DNA from: an uncultured Clostridium sp.
Lineage (GTDB): Bacteria; Bacillota; Clostridia; TANB77; CAG-508
Length of the DNA: 64,000 bases
Assembly: GCA_947384775.1 (NCBI GenBank)
Contig: CANDIF010000001.1
Span: forward strand, 1 to 64,000
Reading direction: 5' to 3'
The translations under genes and the position numbers were made by a program. A model generated the notes under the pieces. That model was not told the DNA's origin. It did no database searches and saw only the letters and a list, made by a program, of their open reading frames with translations. The first letter of the stretch is position 1; every line of letters begins with the position of its first letter. Of the stretch, positions 1-8,338 are shown piece by piece.

Positions 1-72
1 AAATAGTTTGAATACAATAATAAAAAAATAATAGGTAACTATAAAATTACAATTTGAAAGTGAGATGAAATA

Positions 73-549
73 ATGGATATTCACTTTGGATTTTCATATA
101 TAGGTTTCATATTTTTGCTAATGCTAATAATACCTAATATTATATGGAGTAAAAATCAACCTGAAGATTATGATAAATATGTTAAAAATGAAAATAAAGT
201 ATTACTATTATTTGAAAGGATTGGAGAAATGCTAGTAACTTGTTTATCTTTGATATTTAGTGATTTTAATATAAATAAGATTTCAAATTGGTCTATTATA
301 TTGTTAATTGCATTTATTATTATGATTTTATACGAAATATATTGGATAAAATATTTCAAAAGTAATAAAACAATGAAAGATATGTATAGTAGTTTATTAG
401 GAATACCAGTTGCAGGTGCTACACTGCCAGTATTAGCATTTCTATTACTAGGTATATATGGTAAAAATATATTCTTAATTATGGCAACAATTATATTAGG
501 AATAGGACATATAGGAATACACTTGAATCATAGAAAAGAAGTTATATAA
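73..549 (+). CDS. Conserved clostridial-type membrane protein of unknown function
   Basis: The 158-residue product has about four hydrophobic segments: an N-terminal one just after MDIHFGF, two in the middle near residues 75-95 and 110-130, and one near 133-150. It ends in a short polar tail with two histidines. I recognise no catalytic motif and no named family. The start is preceded only by a weak GTGAG ribosome binding site. The gene ends 26 bases before an acyltransferase in the same direction, so the two may be co-transcribed. Base composition matches the AT-rich host genes. Confidence 0.7.
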   Translation: MDIHFGFSYIGFIFLLMLIIPNIIWSKNQPEDYDKYVKNENKVLLLFERIGEMLVTCLSLIFSDFNINKISNWSIILLIAFIIMILYEIYWIKYFKSNKTMKDMYSSLLGIPVAGATLPVLAFLLLGIYGKNIFLIMATIILGIGHIGIHLNHRKEVI

Positions 550-575
550 ATTACAATTTTAAGAGGAGATAATTT

Positions 576-1625
576 ATGAGAAAACATTATTTAGATAATT
601 TAAGAACAATTATGATTCTACTTTTATTTCCTGTTCATACTTTCATGATTTGGAATAACTATGGAACGAAATTTTATGTTTGGGCAGGAGAAAATAAGTT
701 ATTAAGCTCATTAATTATTATAGTTAATCCTTGGATTATGGCAGTATTGTTTGTTATAGCAGGAATGTGTGCAAGATATTCATTAGAAAAACGAAGTGTG
801 AAAGAATTTTTAAAAGAACGATTTTCTAAACTAATTATTCCATTTGTTAGTGGAATATTATTACTTGTTCCAATACAAACATTATACGCAAGAAAATTCT
901 TTTTTGGATATAATGGAAATATTTTAAACAATTACGAATACTTCTTTACACATTTTACAGATTTAAGCGGAAATGATGGGTGTTTCACACCAGGTCATTT
1001 GTGGTTTATATTATTTTTGTTTATAATTTCTCTTTTAGCTCTATTAATAATAAGATACATACCTTATGAAAAAGTTTCAGCTAAATTAGAAAAAGTAAAT
1101 ATAATTGGAATAATTTCGCTATTTGTACCTATATGGCTAATGTCTTATATTGGCGCTTTTGGAGTATATAGTTTGGGTAGATATTTTACATTGTATTTAC
1201 TAGGTTATTATATATTTACTAACGAAAAAATTACAGATAAAATTGTGAAGAATAAGAAATTAATTTTGGAATTGTTTTGCTTGTTTCAACTAACATTAGT
1301 AATAGTATATTATAATTTTTCTTACTATGGAGATATATTCGTAAATTTTGTTGGATGGTTGGGAACATTATCTTGTATAATTATAGGTAAATTGTACTTA
1401 AACAAAGAAAGTAAAATTACTAACTATTTTAATAAGGCGTCATTTCCAATTTATATTTTACATCTCCCAGTTTTAGTAATAATTGGGTATTATTCTTTAA
1501 TAATGATAGACAATATAGTTTTACAAATATGTATGATTATTTTTGGAAGTTTTATAGTAACTATATTAGTTTATGAGATTATTAAAAAAATTCCTATTCT
1601 AAAAAAGATGATAGGAGTTAGATAA
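576..1625 (+). CDS. Acyltransferase 3 (AT3) family integral membrane protein
   Basis: The 349-residue protein begins RKHYLDNLRTIMILLLFPVHTF, the usual start of acyltransferase-3 proteins, where an Arg in the first helix and the His near residue 21 belong to the active region. About ten membrane helices follow. AT3 enzymes move acetyl or other acyl groups across the membrane onto sugars, for example peptidoglycan or surface polysaccharides. The substrate here cannot be read from sequence. An AGGAG site precedes the ATG. Length is normal for the family. Confidence 0.8.
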   Translation: MRKHYLDNLRTIMILLLFPVHTFMIWNNYGTKFYVWAGENKLLSSLIIIVNPWIMAVLFVIAGMCARYSLEKRSVKEFLKERFSKLIIPFVSGILLLVPIQTLYARKFFFGYNGNILNNYEYFFTHFTDLSGNDGCFTPGHLWFILFLFIISLLALLIIRYIPYEKVSAKLEKVNIIGIISLFVPIWLMSYIGAFGVYSLGRYFTLYLLGYYIFTNEKITDKIVKNKKLILELFCLFQLTLVIVYYNFSYYGDIFVNFVGWLGTLSCIIIGKLYLNKESKITNYFNKASFPIYILHLPVLVIIGYYSLIMIDNIVLQICMIIFGSFIVTILVYEIIKKIPILKKMIGVR

Positions 1626-1726
1626 ATTACAATTCTATGGCTATAAATCTTGAATGTTAATACGCATTGCTTGTAGCAACGGACTATTCTTTATATAATA
1701 GTTTGTAAAGAAAGGAGTTGTTCAAA

Positions 1727-2236
1727 ATGTTAAAAGAAAATATTAAACAATTAAGAAAATCAAGAGGACTTTCTCAAGAAGAACTTGCTATCAAATTAAA
1801 TGTAGTAAGACAAACGATTTCTAAATGGGAACAAGGATTATCAGTTCCTGATTCTGAAATGTTAATTTCTATATCAGAGGTTCTTGAAACACCAGTAAGT
1901 ACTTTACTTGGAGAAACTATTTCAGAGGCTAAAGCAGATGATTTGAAAGCAATTTCTGAAAAATTGGAGATAATAAATTTGCAACTTTCAGAAAGAAGGA
2001 ATATGAAGAGAAAAATAATTCATTGGCTATTAATTTCGTTATGTGCAATCATAGTAATAATTTTCATCACTTTAGTTTTATTAAATAGTCCGTACATGAA
2101 ATGGAATTATAACGATCCTGAAAATGCTGTTTTAGGAGTTGCTTTTCATTCATTTGAATGGATATTTATTAGAATAGCACCGATTATTCTTATTAGCTCA
2201 ATAGTTGGAATTGTATTAACTCGAAAGAAAACGTAA
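1727..2236 (+). CDS. XRE-family regulator with C-terminal membrane segments
   Basis: Residues 1-62 form a Cro/CI helix-turn-helix (SQEELAIKLNVVRQTISKWEQG is the core). A short linker and two hydrophobic segments (about residues 92-118 and 142-165) follow, so this is a membrane-anchored DNA-binding protein. I chose the ATG at 1727, nine bases after AAAGGAG, over an upstream in-frame TTG at 1718 that abuts the ribosome binding site. Membrane-tethered XRE proteins often sense envelope or redox change, but no input is evident here. Confidence 0.75.
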   Translation: MLKENIKQLRKSRGLSQEELAIKLNVVRQTISKWEQGLSVPDSEMLISISEVLETPVSTLLGETISEAKADDLKAISEKLEIINLQLSERRNMKRKIIHWLLISLCAIIVIIFITLVLLNSPYMKWNYNDPENAVLGVAFHSFEWIFIRIAPIILISSIVGIVLTRKKT

Positions 2237-2298
2237 ATTGTTAAAGAATTTTTACAAAATGTTAAATAAATTTGATTTATAATAATCATCATAAATAG

Positions 2299-2304
2299 TA
2301 TAAT
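2299..2304 (+). promoter_or_regulatory. -10 element of the second XRE gene
   Basis: A TATAAT lies 19 bases before the ATG at 2323. An in-frame ATG at 2305 would lie next to this box, upstream of any transcript start, which supports the later start with its GAGGTG site at 2311-2316. Confidence 0.6.
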
Positions 2305-2322
2305 ATGCGTGAGGTGATAAAG

Positions 2323-2769
2323 ATGACCAGTATAGGTGACAAAATAATTGAACTAAGAAAAAAATACAATTTTACTCAAGAAAAACTGGCAGAAAAGCTT
2401 GATGTATCTAGGCAGACAGTATCGAGTTGGGAGAGTGATATAACAAGCCCAAGCTTAGCACAAGCAAGTATTCTAGCAAAAACATTAAAAGTAAGTTTAG
2501 ATGAACTAACTGACAATAATATAGAAATTGAATGCAAAAACAATTTAAAAAATCAAATATTTAACAATATTATTGATGAAAAATGTTATTTAACATTATC
2601 TGACGACTATTTTGATATAGACGTTAATGAAACCATACCAGTAAAAGTATTAAGTGTTAATGAAGATTTTATTAAAGTCGAATATAACAAAAATAAGAAA
2701 CCTACTATAAAATTGATAGATATTGATTTAGTTGTTGCTATTAAAGTAATCAAAGGAGATGATGAATAA
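2323..2769 (+). CDS. XRE-family transcriptional regulator
   Basis: The N-terminal 60 residues are a helix-turn-helix of the Cro/CI type (FTQEKLAEKLDVSRQTVSSWE). The remaining 85 residues are a small beta-rich domain I do not recognise, with no membrane segment. The ATG at 2323 is preceded by GAGGTGAT at proper spacing. Its stop codon overlaps the start of the next gene by one base (TAATG), so the two are translationally coupled and probably work together. Confidence 0.75.
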   Translation: MTSIGDKIIELRKKYNFTQEKLAEKLDVSRQTVSSWESDITSPSLAQASILAKTLKVSLDELTDNNIEIECKNNLKNQIFNNIIDEKCYLTLSDDYFDIDVNETIPVKVLSVNEDFIKVEYNKNKKPTIKLIDIDLVVAIKVIKGDDE

Positions 2770-3080
2770 TGGAGTATTTAATATTATTTGCAATAATAAT
2801 AGTCTATTCTAGTTTATCATCTAAAATCTCTAAGATTATGACTAGTATGACTACTAACAACAAAAAAAGATTTCCTTCATTAAAAGAATTGGTAGGAAAA
2901 AATATTGAAATAGAAACAGATGAATATTTGGAATTATCTTATGGATACAGTACAAAAGGTTTATTAAAAGAATATAACGATACTTGGTTAGTGATAGAGT
3001 CAAGAGATAAGAAAGATAGAAAAGAATTGTACTATTATAGAATTAAAAATATAACATCAATAAATGTAATTGATAATTAA
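2769..3080 (+). CDS. Small membrane-anchored protein coupled to XRE regulator
   Basis: The 103-residue product has one N-terminal membrane helix (residues 1-18), then a cytoplasmic or surface domain with a beta-strand pattern (KNIEIETDEYLELSYGYST). It resembles the small C-terminal domain of the preceding regulator in size and strand pattern, so it may be a membrane-bound partner. That is inference from coupling only. No named family recognised. A hairpin at 3101-3128 follows. Confidence 0.6.
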   Translation: MEYLILFAIIIVYSSLSSKISKIMTSMTTNNKKRFPSLKELVGKNIEIETDEYLELSYGYSTKGLLKEYNDTWLVIESRDKKDRKELYYYRIKNITSINVIDN

Positions 3081-3100
3081 AAATGAAAACTGTTTTGAAG

Positions 3101-3128
3101 GGAAGTGAGTTGAAAACCGCTTCCTTTT
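3101..3128 (+). terminator. Intrinsic terminator
   Basis: GGAAGTG pairs with CGCTTCC (one G-U) and is followed by TTTT. It closes the XRE operon. Confidence 0.65.
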
Positions 3129-3189
3129 AGGATATCATTTAATATATATTTTTTTAAAGAGAGATGATATTATAGATAAGAAAAAAGTA

Positions 3190-3315
3190 ATGAATTGGGT
3201 AATTGCAATAACTGTTGCTATTGTGTATTTAACAGTAAGTATTATATTTAATACTTGGGCATATTCTTGGCTTATCTGGGTTGCTTATGCAATTTATAGA
3301 TTTATTGTAAAATAG
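3190..3315 (+). CDS. Small membrane protein, 41 residues, possibly a remnant
   Basis: The frame starts MNWVIAITVAIVYLTVSI and ends AIYRFIVK. It holds two hydrophobic stretches with Trp-rich turns and resembles the two-helix tail common at the C-terminus of membrane-bound XRE regulators. No good ribosome binding site sits directly before this ATG. The open frame runs further upstream, towards AAAGAGAG near 3157, but an ATG there is quickly stopped in its own frame. It could be a real small protein or a decayed tail of a regulator like the one at 1727. Confidence 0.4.
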   Translation: MNWVIAITVAIVYLTVSIIFNTWAYSWLIWVAYAIYRFIVK

Positions 3316-3352
3316 AAATGAAACAAAGCAATAATAATATGTAATAACAAGG

Positions 3353-3380
3353 AAAGAGCAGATTATTAAATTTGCTCTTT
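3353..3380 (+). terminator. Intrinsic terminator
   Basis: AAAGAGCA and TGCTCTTT form a stem around an AT loop, ending in TTT. It follows the 41-residue ORF. Confidence 0.55.
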
Positions 3381-3472
3381 AAAATTTATAGACAAATATT
3401 AACAAGAAATATCGGGTATAACCAATTTTTTTAAGTTAAAATTTATTTAAGAACAAGAAAGGAGCAAGAAAA

Positions 3473-4327
3473 ATGAATTGGAGTGAAAGTATAGTAAAAG
3501 CCATTGAATATATAGAAAATAATTTAACAAATGATATAACAGTAGAAGATATTGCAAACCATTTATATATGTCATCATTTTATTTTCAAAAAGGATTTTC
3601 TATTGTTTGTGGTTATGGAGTAAGTGAATATATTAGGAATAGAAAATTATCGCTTGCAGGTTATGAAATACTGCATACTAACAATAAAATAATTGATATA
3701 GCTCTAAAATATGGATATGACTCTCCAGATAGCTTTACAAAAGCATTTACAAGATTTCATGGTTCTACTCCTACAGAAGTTCGTAGAGGTGGAAAAGTAA
3801 GAGAATTTGCACCTTTAAAAATTAATTTAATAGTAAAAGGAGGTTATACTATGGAGTATAAAATTGAAGAGAGGGAAAGATTTAAAGTAATTGGTTTAAA
3901 GAGTAACTTAAAATATGAAACAGCAAGTATAGAAATACCAAAAGTGTGGACAACATTTTTTAAGAAAAATCCTTTTAGCAGAATAAAACCAAAGTATGCA
4001 GTTAATTTTGATAATAATATGAGTGGAGATACATTTGATTACATGATATGTGATGATTATAATGAAGACATGAAAATTACTAAAGGCTTTGAAGTAGTTG
4101 AAATCCCAAAATTTACTTGGGTAATCTTTTCTTGCATAGGACCATCAAATATTAAAATGCCTGAAATAAATGAGAAGATTTTTAAAGAATGGCTACCTAA
4201 TTCTACTGAGTACAAAATAGCTGCTGGTTATAATATTGAAATGTATTTAAATCCAAACGACTATAAAAAAGGTGTTAATGATGAGCAATACTATGCTGAA
4301 ATATGGATTCCAATTGAGAAAAAATAA
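3473..4327 (+). CDS. AraC-family regulator with GyrI-like effector domain
   Basis: Residues 1-105 hold two AraC helix-turn-helix motifs (VEDIANHLYMSSFYFQKGF and the second near IDIALKYGYDSPDSFTKAF). Residues 125-284 are an AraC effector-binding (GyrI-like, SOUL-fold) domain that binds small hydrophobic molecules in relatives such as Rob and BltR. GAAAGGAG precedes the ATG. The gene is single and is followed by a terminator. It sits beside a second regulator and two free-standing GyrI-like proteins, so this block looks like a drug- or metabolite-sensing region. Confidence 0.85.
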   Translation: MNWSESIVKAIEYIENNLTNDITVEDIANHLYMSSFYFQKGFSIVCGYGVSEYIRNRKLSLAGYEILHTNNKIIDIALKYGYDSPDSFTKAFTRFHGSTPTEVRRGGKVREFAPLKINLIVKGGYTMEYKIEERERFKVIGLKSNLKYETASIEIPKVWTTFFKKNPFSRIKPKYAVNFDNNMSGDTFDYMICDDYNEDMKITKGFEVVEIPKFTWVIFSCIGPSNIKMPEINEKIFKEWLPNSTEYKIAAGYNIEMYLNPNDYKKGVNDEQYYAEIWIPIEKK

Positions 4328-4344
4328 TTACACCCAATAGTAAT

Positions 4345-4370
4345 AAAAAGCACACGTTGTGTGCTTTTTA
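4345..4370 (+). terminator. Intrinsic terminator
   Basis: AAAAAGCACAC and GTGTGCTTTTTA form a near-perfect stem with a three-base loop, after the AraC gene. Confidence 0.85.
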
Positions 4371-4407
4371 GCGTAAACAATAAATAATTTATTATAAATA
4401 ATTTAAA

Positions 4408-4429
4408 ATATGACAGGCAGATGTCATAT
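4408..4429 (+). promoter_or_regulatory. Palindromic operator ATATGACA-N6-TGTCATAT
   Basis: A perfect inverted repeat with 8-base arms lies just upstream of a TATAAT at 4438-4443 and of the WYL regulator gene. The same core (TGACA-N6-TGTCA) recurs at 5363-5378 before the next operon. This is the arrangement expected for autoregulation plus control of the downstream genes. Confidence 0.75.
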
Positions 4430-4460
4430 TTATGTGATATAATAATTGCAGGAGGAAGGT

Positions 4461-5360
4461 ATGCAAGTAAATAATAGACTATTTGAAATAGTGTATATAC
4501 TAATACAAAAAAGAAAAATTACAGCAAAAGAACTAACAGATAAATTTGAAGTATCTACAAGAACTATATATAGAGATATAGAAACATTAAGTATGGCAAA
4601 CATACCAATTTATGCAAGTAAAGGAAAAGACGGAGGAATAGGACTTCTAGATGAATATGTATTAAATAAAACTATTCTTTCAGAAGAAGAACAAAATCAA
4701 ATTTTGTTTGCATTACAAGGAATGAAAAAATTAGGAAAACAGGATGAAAAAGATATATTAGAAAAGCTAAGTACATTATTTAATAAGAAAATAGATGATT
4801 GGATTAGAATAGACTTTTCTAACTGGAGTAAAAATAATGCTCAAGAAAAAAGATTTGATATGATTAAATCAGCAATTTTAAATAAAGAGCTGATTGAATT
4901 TACCTATTATAACTCTAATGGAGAAGAAAGCAAAAGAATTGTAGAACCGTTACAAATATGGTTTAAAGATAAAGCATGGTATTTAGTAAGCTATTGTAAA
5001 TTAAAAGAAGATTATAGAGTTTTTAAAGTTGCCAGAATAAAGGAAATTAAGGTATTAGAAGAACATTTTGAAAGAGAATTACCAAGAAAAAAGAAGGAAG
5101 AAAGATATAATTTTAAAAGCGTATTACTTGAACTAGAAATAAGCAAAGAAATGGCATATAGAGTATATGATGAATTTGAAAATGAAGAAATAAGTAAAAA
5201 TGAAGATGGTAATTTTATTGTAAATGTAGAATATCCAGAGAATGAATGGGTATATGGTTATATATTATCCTTTGGGGAATATGCAAAAGTATTAAAACCA
5301 AATTATGCTAAAACTATTATAAAAAATAAATTACAAAAAACTTTGAAAAATTATTTATAA
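4461..5360 (+). CDS. YafY-type HTH/WYL-domain transcriptional regulator
   Basis: An N-terminal DeoR-like helix-turn-helix (ITAKELTDKFEVSTRTIYRD) is followed by a WYL domain (residues about 125-205, with the W-Y-L-like AWYLVSYCKLKEDYRVFKV) and the usual C-terminal WCX region. WYL domains sense ligands or nucleic acids. I chose the ATG at 4461 behind GGAGG over the in-frame TTG at 4446. Matching operators lie before this gene and before the next operon, so it probably represses or activates both. Confidence 0.88.
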   Translation: MQVNNRLFEIVYILIQKRKITAKELTDKFEVSTRTIYRDIETLSMANIPIYASKGKDGGIGLLDEYVLNKTILSEEEQNQILFALQGMKKLGKQDEKDILEKLSTLFNKKIDDWIRIDFSNWSKNNAQEKRFDMIKSAILNKELIEFTYYNSNGEESKRIVEPLQIWFKDKAWYLVSYCKLKEDYRVFKVARIKEIKVLEEHFERELPRKKKEERYNFKSVLLELEISKEMAYRVYDEFENEEISKNEDGNFIVNVEYPENEWVYGYILSFGEYAKVLKPNYAKTIIKNKLQKTLKNYL

Positions 5361-5362
5361 TA

Positions 5363-5378
5363 TGACATACAGTTGTCA
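5363..5378 (+). promoter_or_regulatory. Second TGACA-N6-TGTCA operator
   Basis: TGACA, six bases, TGTCA, immediately after the WYL gene stop and before the GyrI-like operon. It matches the operator at 4408-4429. Confidence 0.7.
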
Positions 5379-5417
5379 AGTTAAGTGAGATATACTTCCA
5401 ATTAGGAGGTAAAAATT

Positions 5418-5882
5418 ATGAAATATGAAATTGTAGAATTAGAAGAAAAGGTTGTTCAAGGAATTAGAATAAAGACAACTAATCAAGAAGGAAAGTCTAT
5501 GCAAGATATAGGAATGACTTGGCAAAAATTATTTGCAGAAGGAATTTATGAAAGAATACAAAACAAGGTAAATAATAAAACAATAGGATTATACACAGAA
5601 TATGAGGGAGATTATACTAAACCTTATGTATTTATTGCAGGCGCAGAGGTAAGTAATGAAGCAGAAAATAATAACGAAACAGTTAGCAAAGTAATTCCAA
5701 AAGGAAAATATGCTAAATTTATTATAACAGGAGATGTTCAAAATTCAGTAGGAAAGGCATGGCAAGAAATATGGAATATGGATTTAAAAAGAAAATATAC
5801 TTGTGATTTTGAAGAATACCAAAACAATTCTGAAGATATGCAAAATCAAGAAATTCATATTTATATTGCAATTCAAGAATAG
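5418..5882 (+). CDS. GyrI-like / AraC effector-binding domain protein
   Basis: A 154-residue stand-alone effector-binding domain: an N-terminal strand KYEIVELEEKVVQGIRIKT, a central WQKLFAEGIYERI helix, a GLYTEYEGDY strand, and the C-terminal EIHIYIAIQ strand. No DNA-binding part is present. Such proteins bind small molecules in the cytoplasm. It is the first gene of a tight co-directional set ending at 8180, behind an operator for the WYL regulator. The start follows AGGAGG. Confidence 0.82.
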   Translation: MKYEIVELEEKVVQGIRIKTTNQEGKSMQDIGMTWQKLFAEGIYERIQNKVNNKTIGLYTEYEGDYTKPYVFIAGAEVSNEAENNNETVSKVIPKGKYAKFIITGDVQNSVGKAWQEIWNMDLKRKYTCDFEEYQNNSEDMQNQEIHIYIAIQE

Positions 5883-5896
5883 AAAGGAAGCGGAAA

Positions 5897-6535
5897 ATGG
5901 CGTTTGATTATAAAAAAGAATATAAGGAATTTTATATGCCAAAGAACAAACCAAGCATAGTTAAAATTCCTAAAATGAACTATATTGCAGTTAGAGGAAA
6001 AGGAAATCCTAATGACGAAAATGGAGAATATAAGCAATCAATAGGGTTGCTATATGCGATAGCATTCACAATAAAAATGAGTTATAAAGGAACACATAAA
6101 ATAAAAGGCTATTTTGAATATGTAGTTCCACCACTTGAAGGATTTTGGTGGCAAGAAGGAAATAAAGCTGGAATAGATTATAAAAATAAAGACAAGTTTC
6201 AATTTGTTTCTGTTATAAGATTGCCAGATTTTGTAACAAAAGAAGAATTTGAGTGGGCTATTAAAGAAGCAACTGAAAAGAAAAAACAAGATTTTTCTAA
6301 AGTAGAGTTTTTTAGCTATGATGAAGGGCTTTGTGTACAATGTATGCATATAGGAGAATATGACAATGAGCCTGAAACAATTAATTTAATGCACCATTAT
6401 ATGTTGGAAAATGGATATGAACTAGATATTACAGATTCTAGACTTCATCACGAAATCTATTTAAGTGATCCAAGAAGGTGTAATCCAGATAGATTAAAAA
6501 CAGTTCTAAGACATCCAATAAGAAAAAGGGAATAG
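5897..6535 (+). CDS. GyrI-like small-molecule-binding domain protein
   Basis: The 212-residue protein matches the longer GyrI-like family: FDYKKEYKEFYMPKNKPSIV at the start, the IPKMNYIAVRGKGNPN segment, the EGFWW loop, and a C-terminal LHHEIYLSDPRR motif. Relatives bind, and some hydrolyse, small electrophilic or drug-like molecules. Whether this one is catalytic cannot be told. It starts 14 bases after the previous gene behind AAAGGAAG and runs directly into the radical SAM gene, so it is part of the same operon. Confidence 0.85.
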   Translation: MAFDYKKEYKEFYMPKNKPSIVKIPKMNYIAVRGKGNPNDENGEYKQSIGLLYAIAFTIKMSYKGTHKIKGYFEYVVPPLEGFWWQEGNKAGIDYKNKDKFQFVSVIRLPDFVTKEEFEWAIKEATEKKKQDFSKVEFFSYDEGLCVQCMHIGEYDNEPETINLMHHYMLENGYELDITDSRLHHEIYLSDPRRCNPDRLKTVLRHPIRKRE

Positions 6536-6537
6536 TT

Positions 6538-7422
6538 ATGGAATTTATAGAAGCTAAGACAATATTGCAAAGAGCATCTCATGGAGATGAATGGTTTGGA
6601 ATTGATTATAATATGAACTTATATAAAGGATGTTGTCATAAATGTATTTATTGTGATAGTAGAAGTAATTGTTATCAAGTAGAGGATTTTGATAGAGTTA
6701 GGGCAAAAAAAGATGAAATAGAAATATTAAATCAAGAACTTAAATCAAAAAGAAAAAAAGGAGTAATAGGTATAGGTGCAATGTCAGATACGTATAATCC
6801 TTTTGAAAAACAGTATGAGATAACAAAGAAAGCATTAGAGTTAATATCTTACTATAAATTTGGAGTATCAATAGAAACAAAAAGCAATTTAATAGTTAGA
6901 GATATAGATATATTTAAAGAAATAAACAGGAAAGCAGATGTAATACTTAAGTTTACAATTACATCTGCAGATGATAATTTGGCAAAGAAAATAGAGCCAG
7001 GAGTATGTGCTTCTTCAGAAAGATTAGAAGCGATGAAACTATTATCTAAACAGGGATTGTTTGTAGGAACGCTATTAACACCAATAATTCCATTTATAAC
7101 AGATTCAGAAGAAAATATTAAAAAGATTATAAAATTATCTTATGAAAATGGAGCAAAGTTTGTATTTTCAATGGGAGGAGTTACATTAAGAGAAAATCAA
7201 AGAGACTATTTTTATGAACAATTAGACAAAATCTTCCCAAAAGTAAAAGAAAAGTATATTAAAAATTATGGAAATAACTATTTATGCTATCCATTAAATA
7301 AGAATTTAAGTAAAATATTTAAAGAAGAATGTGAAAAATATGGACTGCTTTATAAAATGAATGATATAATCAAAGCGTATAAGAAAGATACTAAACATGG
7401 AGAACAATTAAAATTTATATAG
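6538..7422 (+). CDS. SPL-family radical SAM protein
   Basis: The radical SAM cluster motif is visible as C-x3-C-x2-C in KGCCHKCIYCDSR near residues 31-43. The GIGAMSDTYNPFEKQYEITKK segment is typical of the spore-photoproduct-lyase-like (Rv2578c-type) group. It should bind a 4Fe-4S cluster and S-adenosylmethionine, but its substrate is unknown. It begins two bases after the GyrI-like gene and is followed 14 bases later by an acetyltransferase, consistent with one transcript under the WYL regulator. Confidence 0.85.
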   Translation: MEFIEAKTILQRASHGDEWFGIDYNMNLYKGCCHKCIYCDSRSNCYQVEDFDRVRAKKDEIEILNQELKSKRKKGVIGIGAMSDTYNPFEKQYEITKKALELISYYKFGVSIETKSNLIVRDIDIFKEINRKADVILKFTITSADDNLAKKIEPGVCASSERLEAMKLLSKQGLFVGTLLTPIIPFITDSEENIKKIIKLSYENGAKFVFSMGGVTLRENQRDYFYEQLDKIFPKVKEKYIKNYGNNYLCYPLNKNLSKIFKEECEKYGLLYKMNDIIKAYKKDTKHGEQLKFI

Positions 7423-7436
7423 AAAAGAGAAAAAAT

Positions 7437-8180
7437 ATGAATGAATATGTAAATATAACATTAGATAATATTGATAATGAACATTTATGTTGTGCTATTG
7501 GAGATCCAAAACATCAAAATGGTGTTAGCAATAAAAAAGAATGGATTAAAAGTAAATTAAAAGAAGGACATGTATTTAGAAAATTAAATGCGAGAGGAAA
7601 AATATTTATTGAATATGAACCTATTGAAACAGCATGGGTTCCTATCAGTGGAAAAAATTACGAATATATTTATTGCTTATGGGTAGCTGGAAGCTATAAA
7701 GGAAAAGGAATTGCAAGAGAATTATTAGAATATGCAATAAATGATTCAAAGGAAAAGAAAATGAATGGAATTTGTACTTTAGTTTCTAAAAAGAAGAAAC
7801 CGTTTTTAGGAGAAAAGAAATTTTTTGAACACTATGGATTTAAGGTTGTAGATACTATAGGAGAATATGAATTATTAGCATTACAATTTAATAATAACGA
7901 AGTGCCTAAATTTAATGAAACAGCCAGAAAAATGGAAATAGATAATAAAGATTTTACAATATATTATAGCCCAGAATGTCCTTATGTTGAAGATGAAGTA
8001 AATGAATTAACAGAATATGCGAAAGAGAATAATGTAAAAATTAACTTTATAAAAATAGACTCATTAGAAAAAGCAAAGAATGCACCATGTGTGTTCAACA
8101 ACTGGGCTAATTTTAAAGATGGTAAATTTGTTTCCAATAGTATACTAAATGCAAACTCATTTAAAAAGTTGATAGGCTAA
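7437..8180 (+). CDS. GNAT acetyltransferase with C-terminal YoaP-like domain
   Basis: Residues about 20-150 form a GNAT acetyltransferase fold with the acetyl-CoA motif GSYKGKGIARELLEYA. Residues about 170-247 form a YoaP-like domain with a thioredoxin-like start (YYSPECPYVEDEV). The substrate is unknown. It is the last gene of the GyrI/radical SAM operon and is followed by a terminator at 8203. Confidence 0.85.
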   Translation: MNEYVNITLDNIDNEHLCCAIGDPKHQNGVSNKKEWIKSKLKEGHVFRKLNARGKIFIEYEPIETAWVPISGKNYEYIYCLWVAGSYKGKGIARELLEYAINDSKEKKMNGICTLVSKKKKPFLGEKKFFEHYGFKVVDTIGEYELLALQFNNNEVPKFNETARKMEIDNKDFTIYYSPECPYVEDEVNELTEYAKENNVKINFIKIDSLEKAKNAPCVFNNWANFKDGKFVSNSILNANSFKKLIG

Positions 8181-8202
8181 TAAAATATTAAAATTTTGAT
8201 TA

Positions 8203-8233
8203 GGAAGTAATTTTATAATTGCTTCCTTTTTTT
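8203..8233 (+). terminator. Intrinsic terminator
   Basis: GGAAGTAATT and AATTGCTTCC form a stem (one unpaired base) followed by a run of T. Confidence 0.85.
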
Positions 8234-8338
8234 AAAAAGAGTATAAAAATATTTGATAATTATTATATTTTGTGCTATAGTTAATTTGAAAAATTAGATA
8301 TCATTAAAATAAACGCAATAATAAAATGAGGGTTATAA

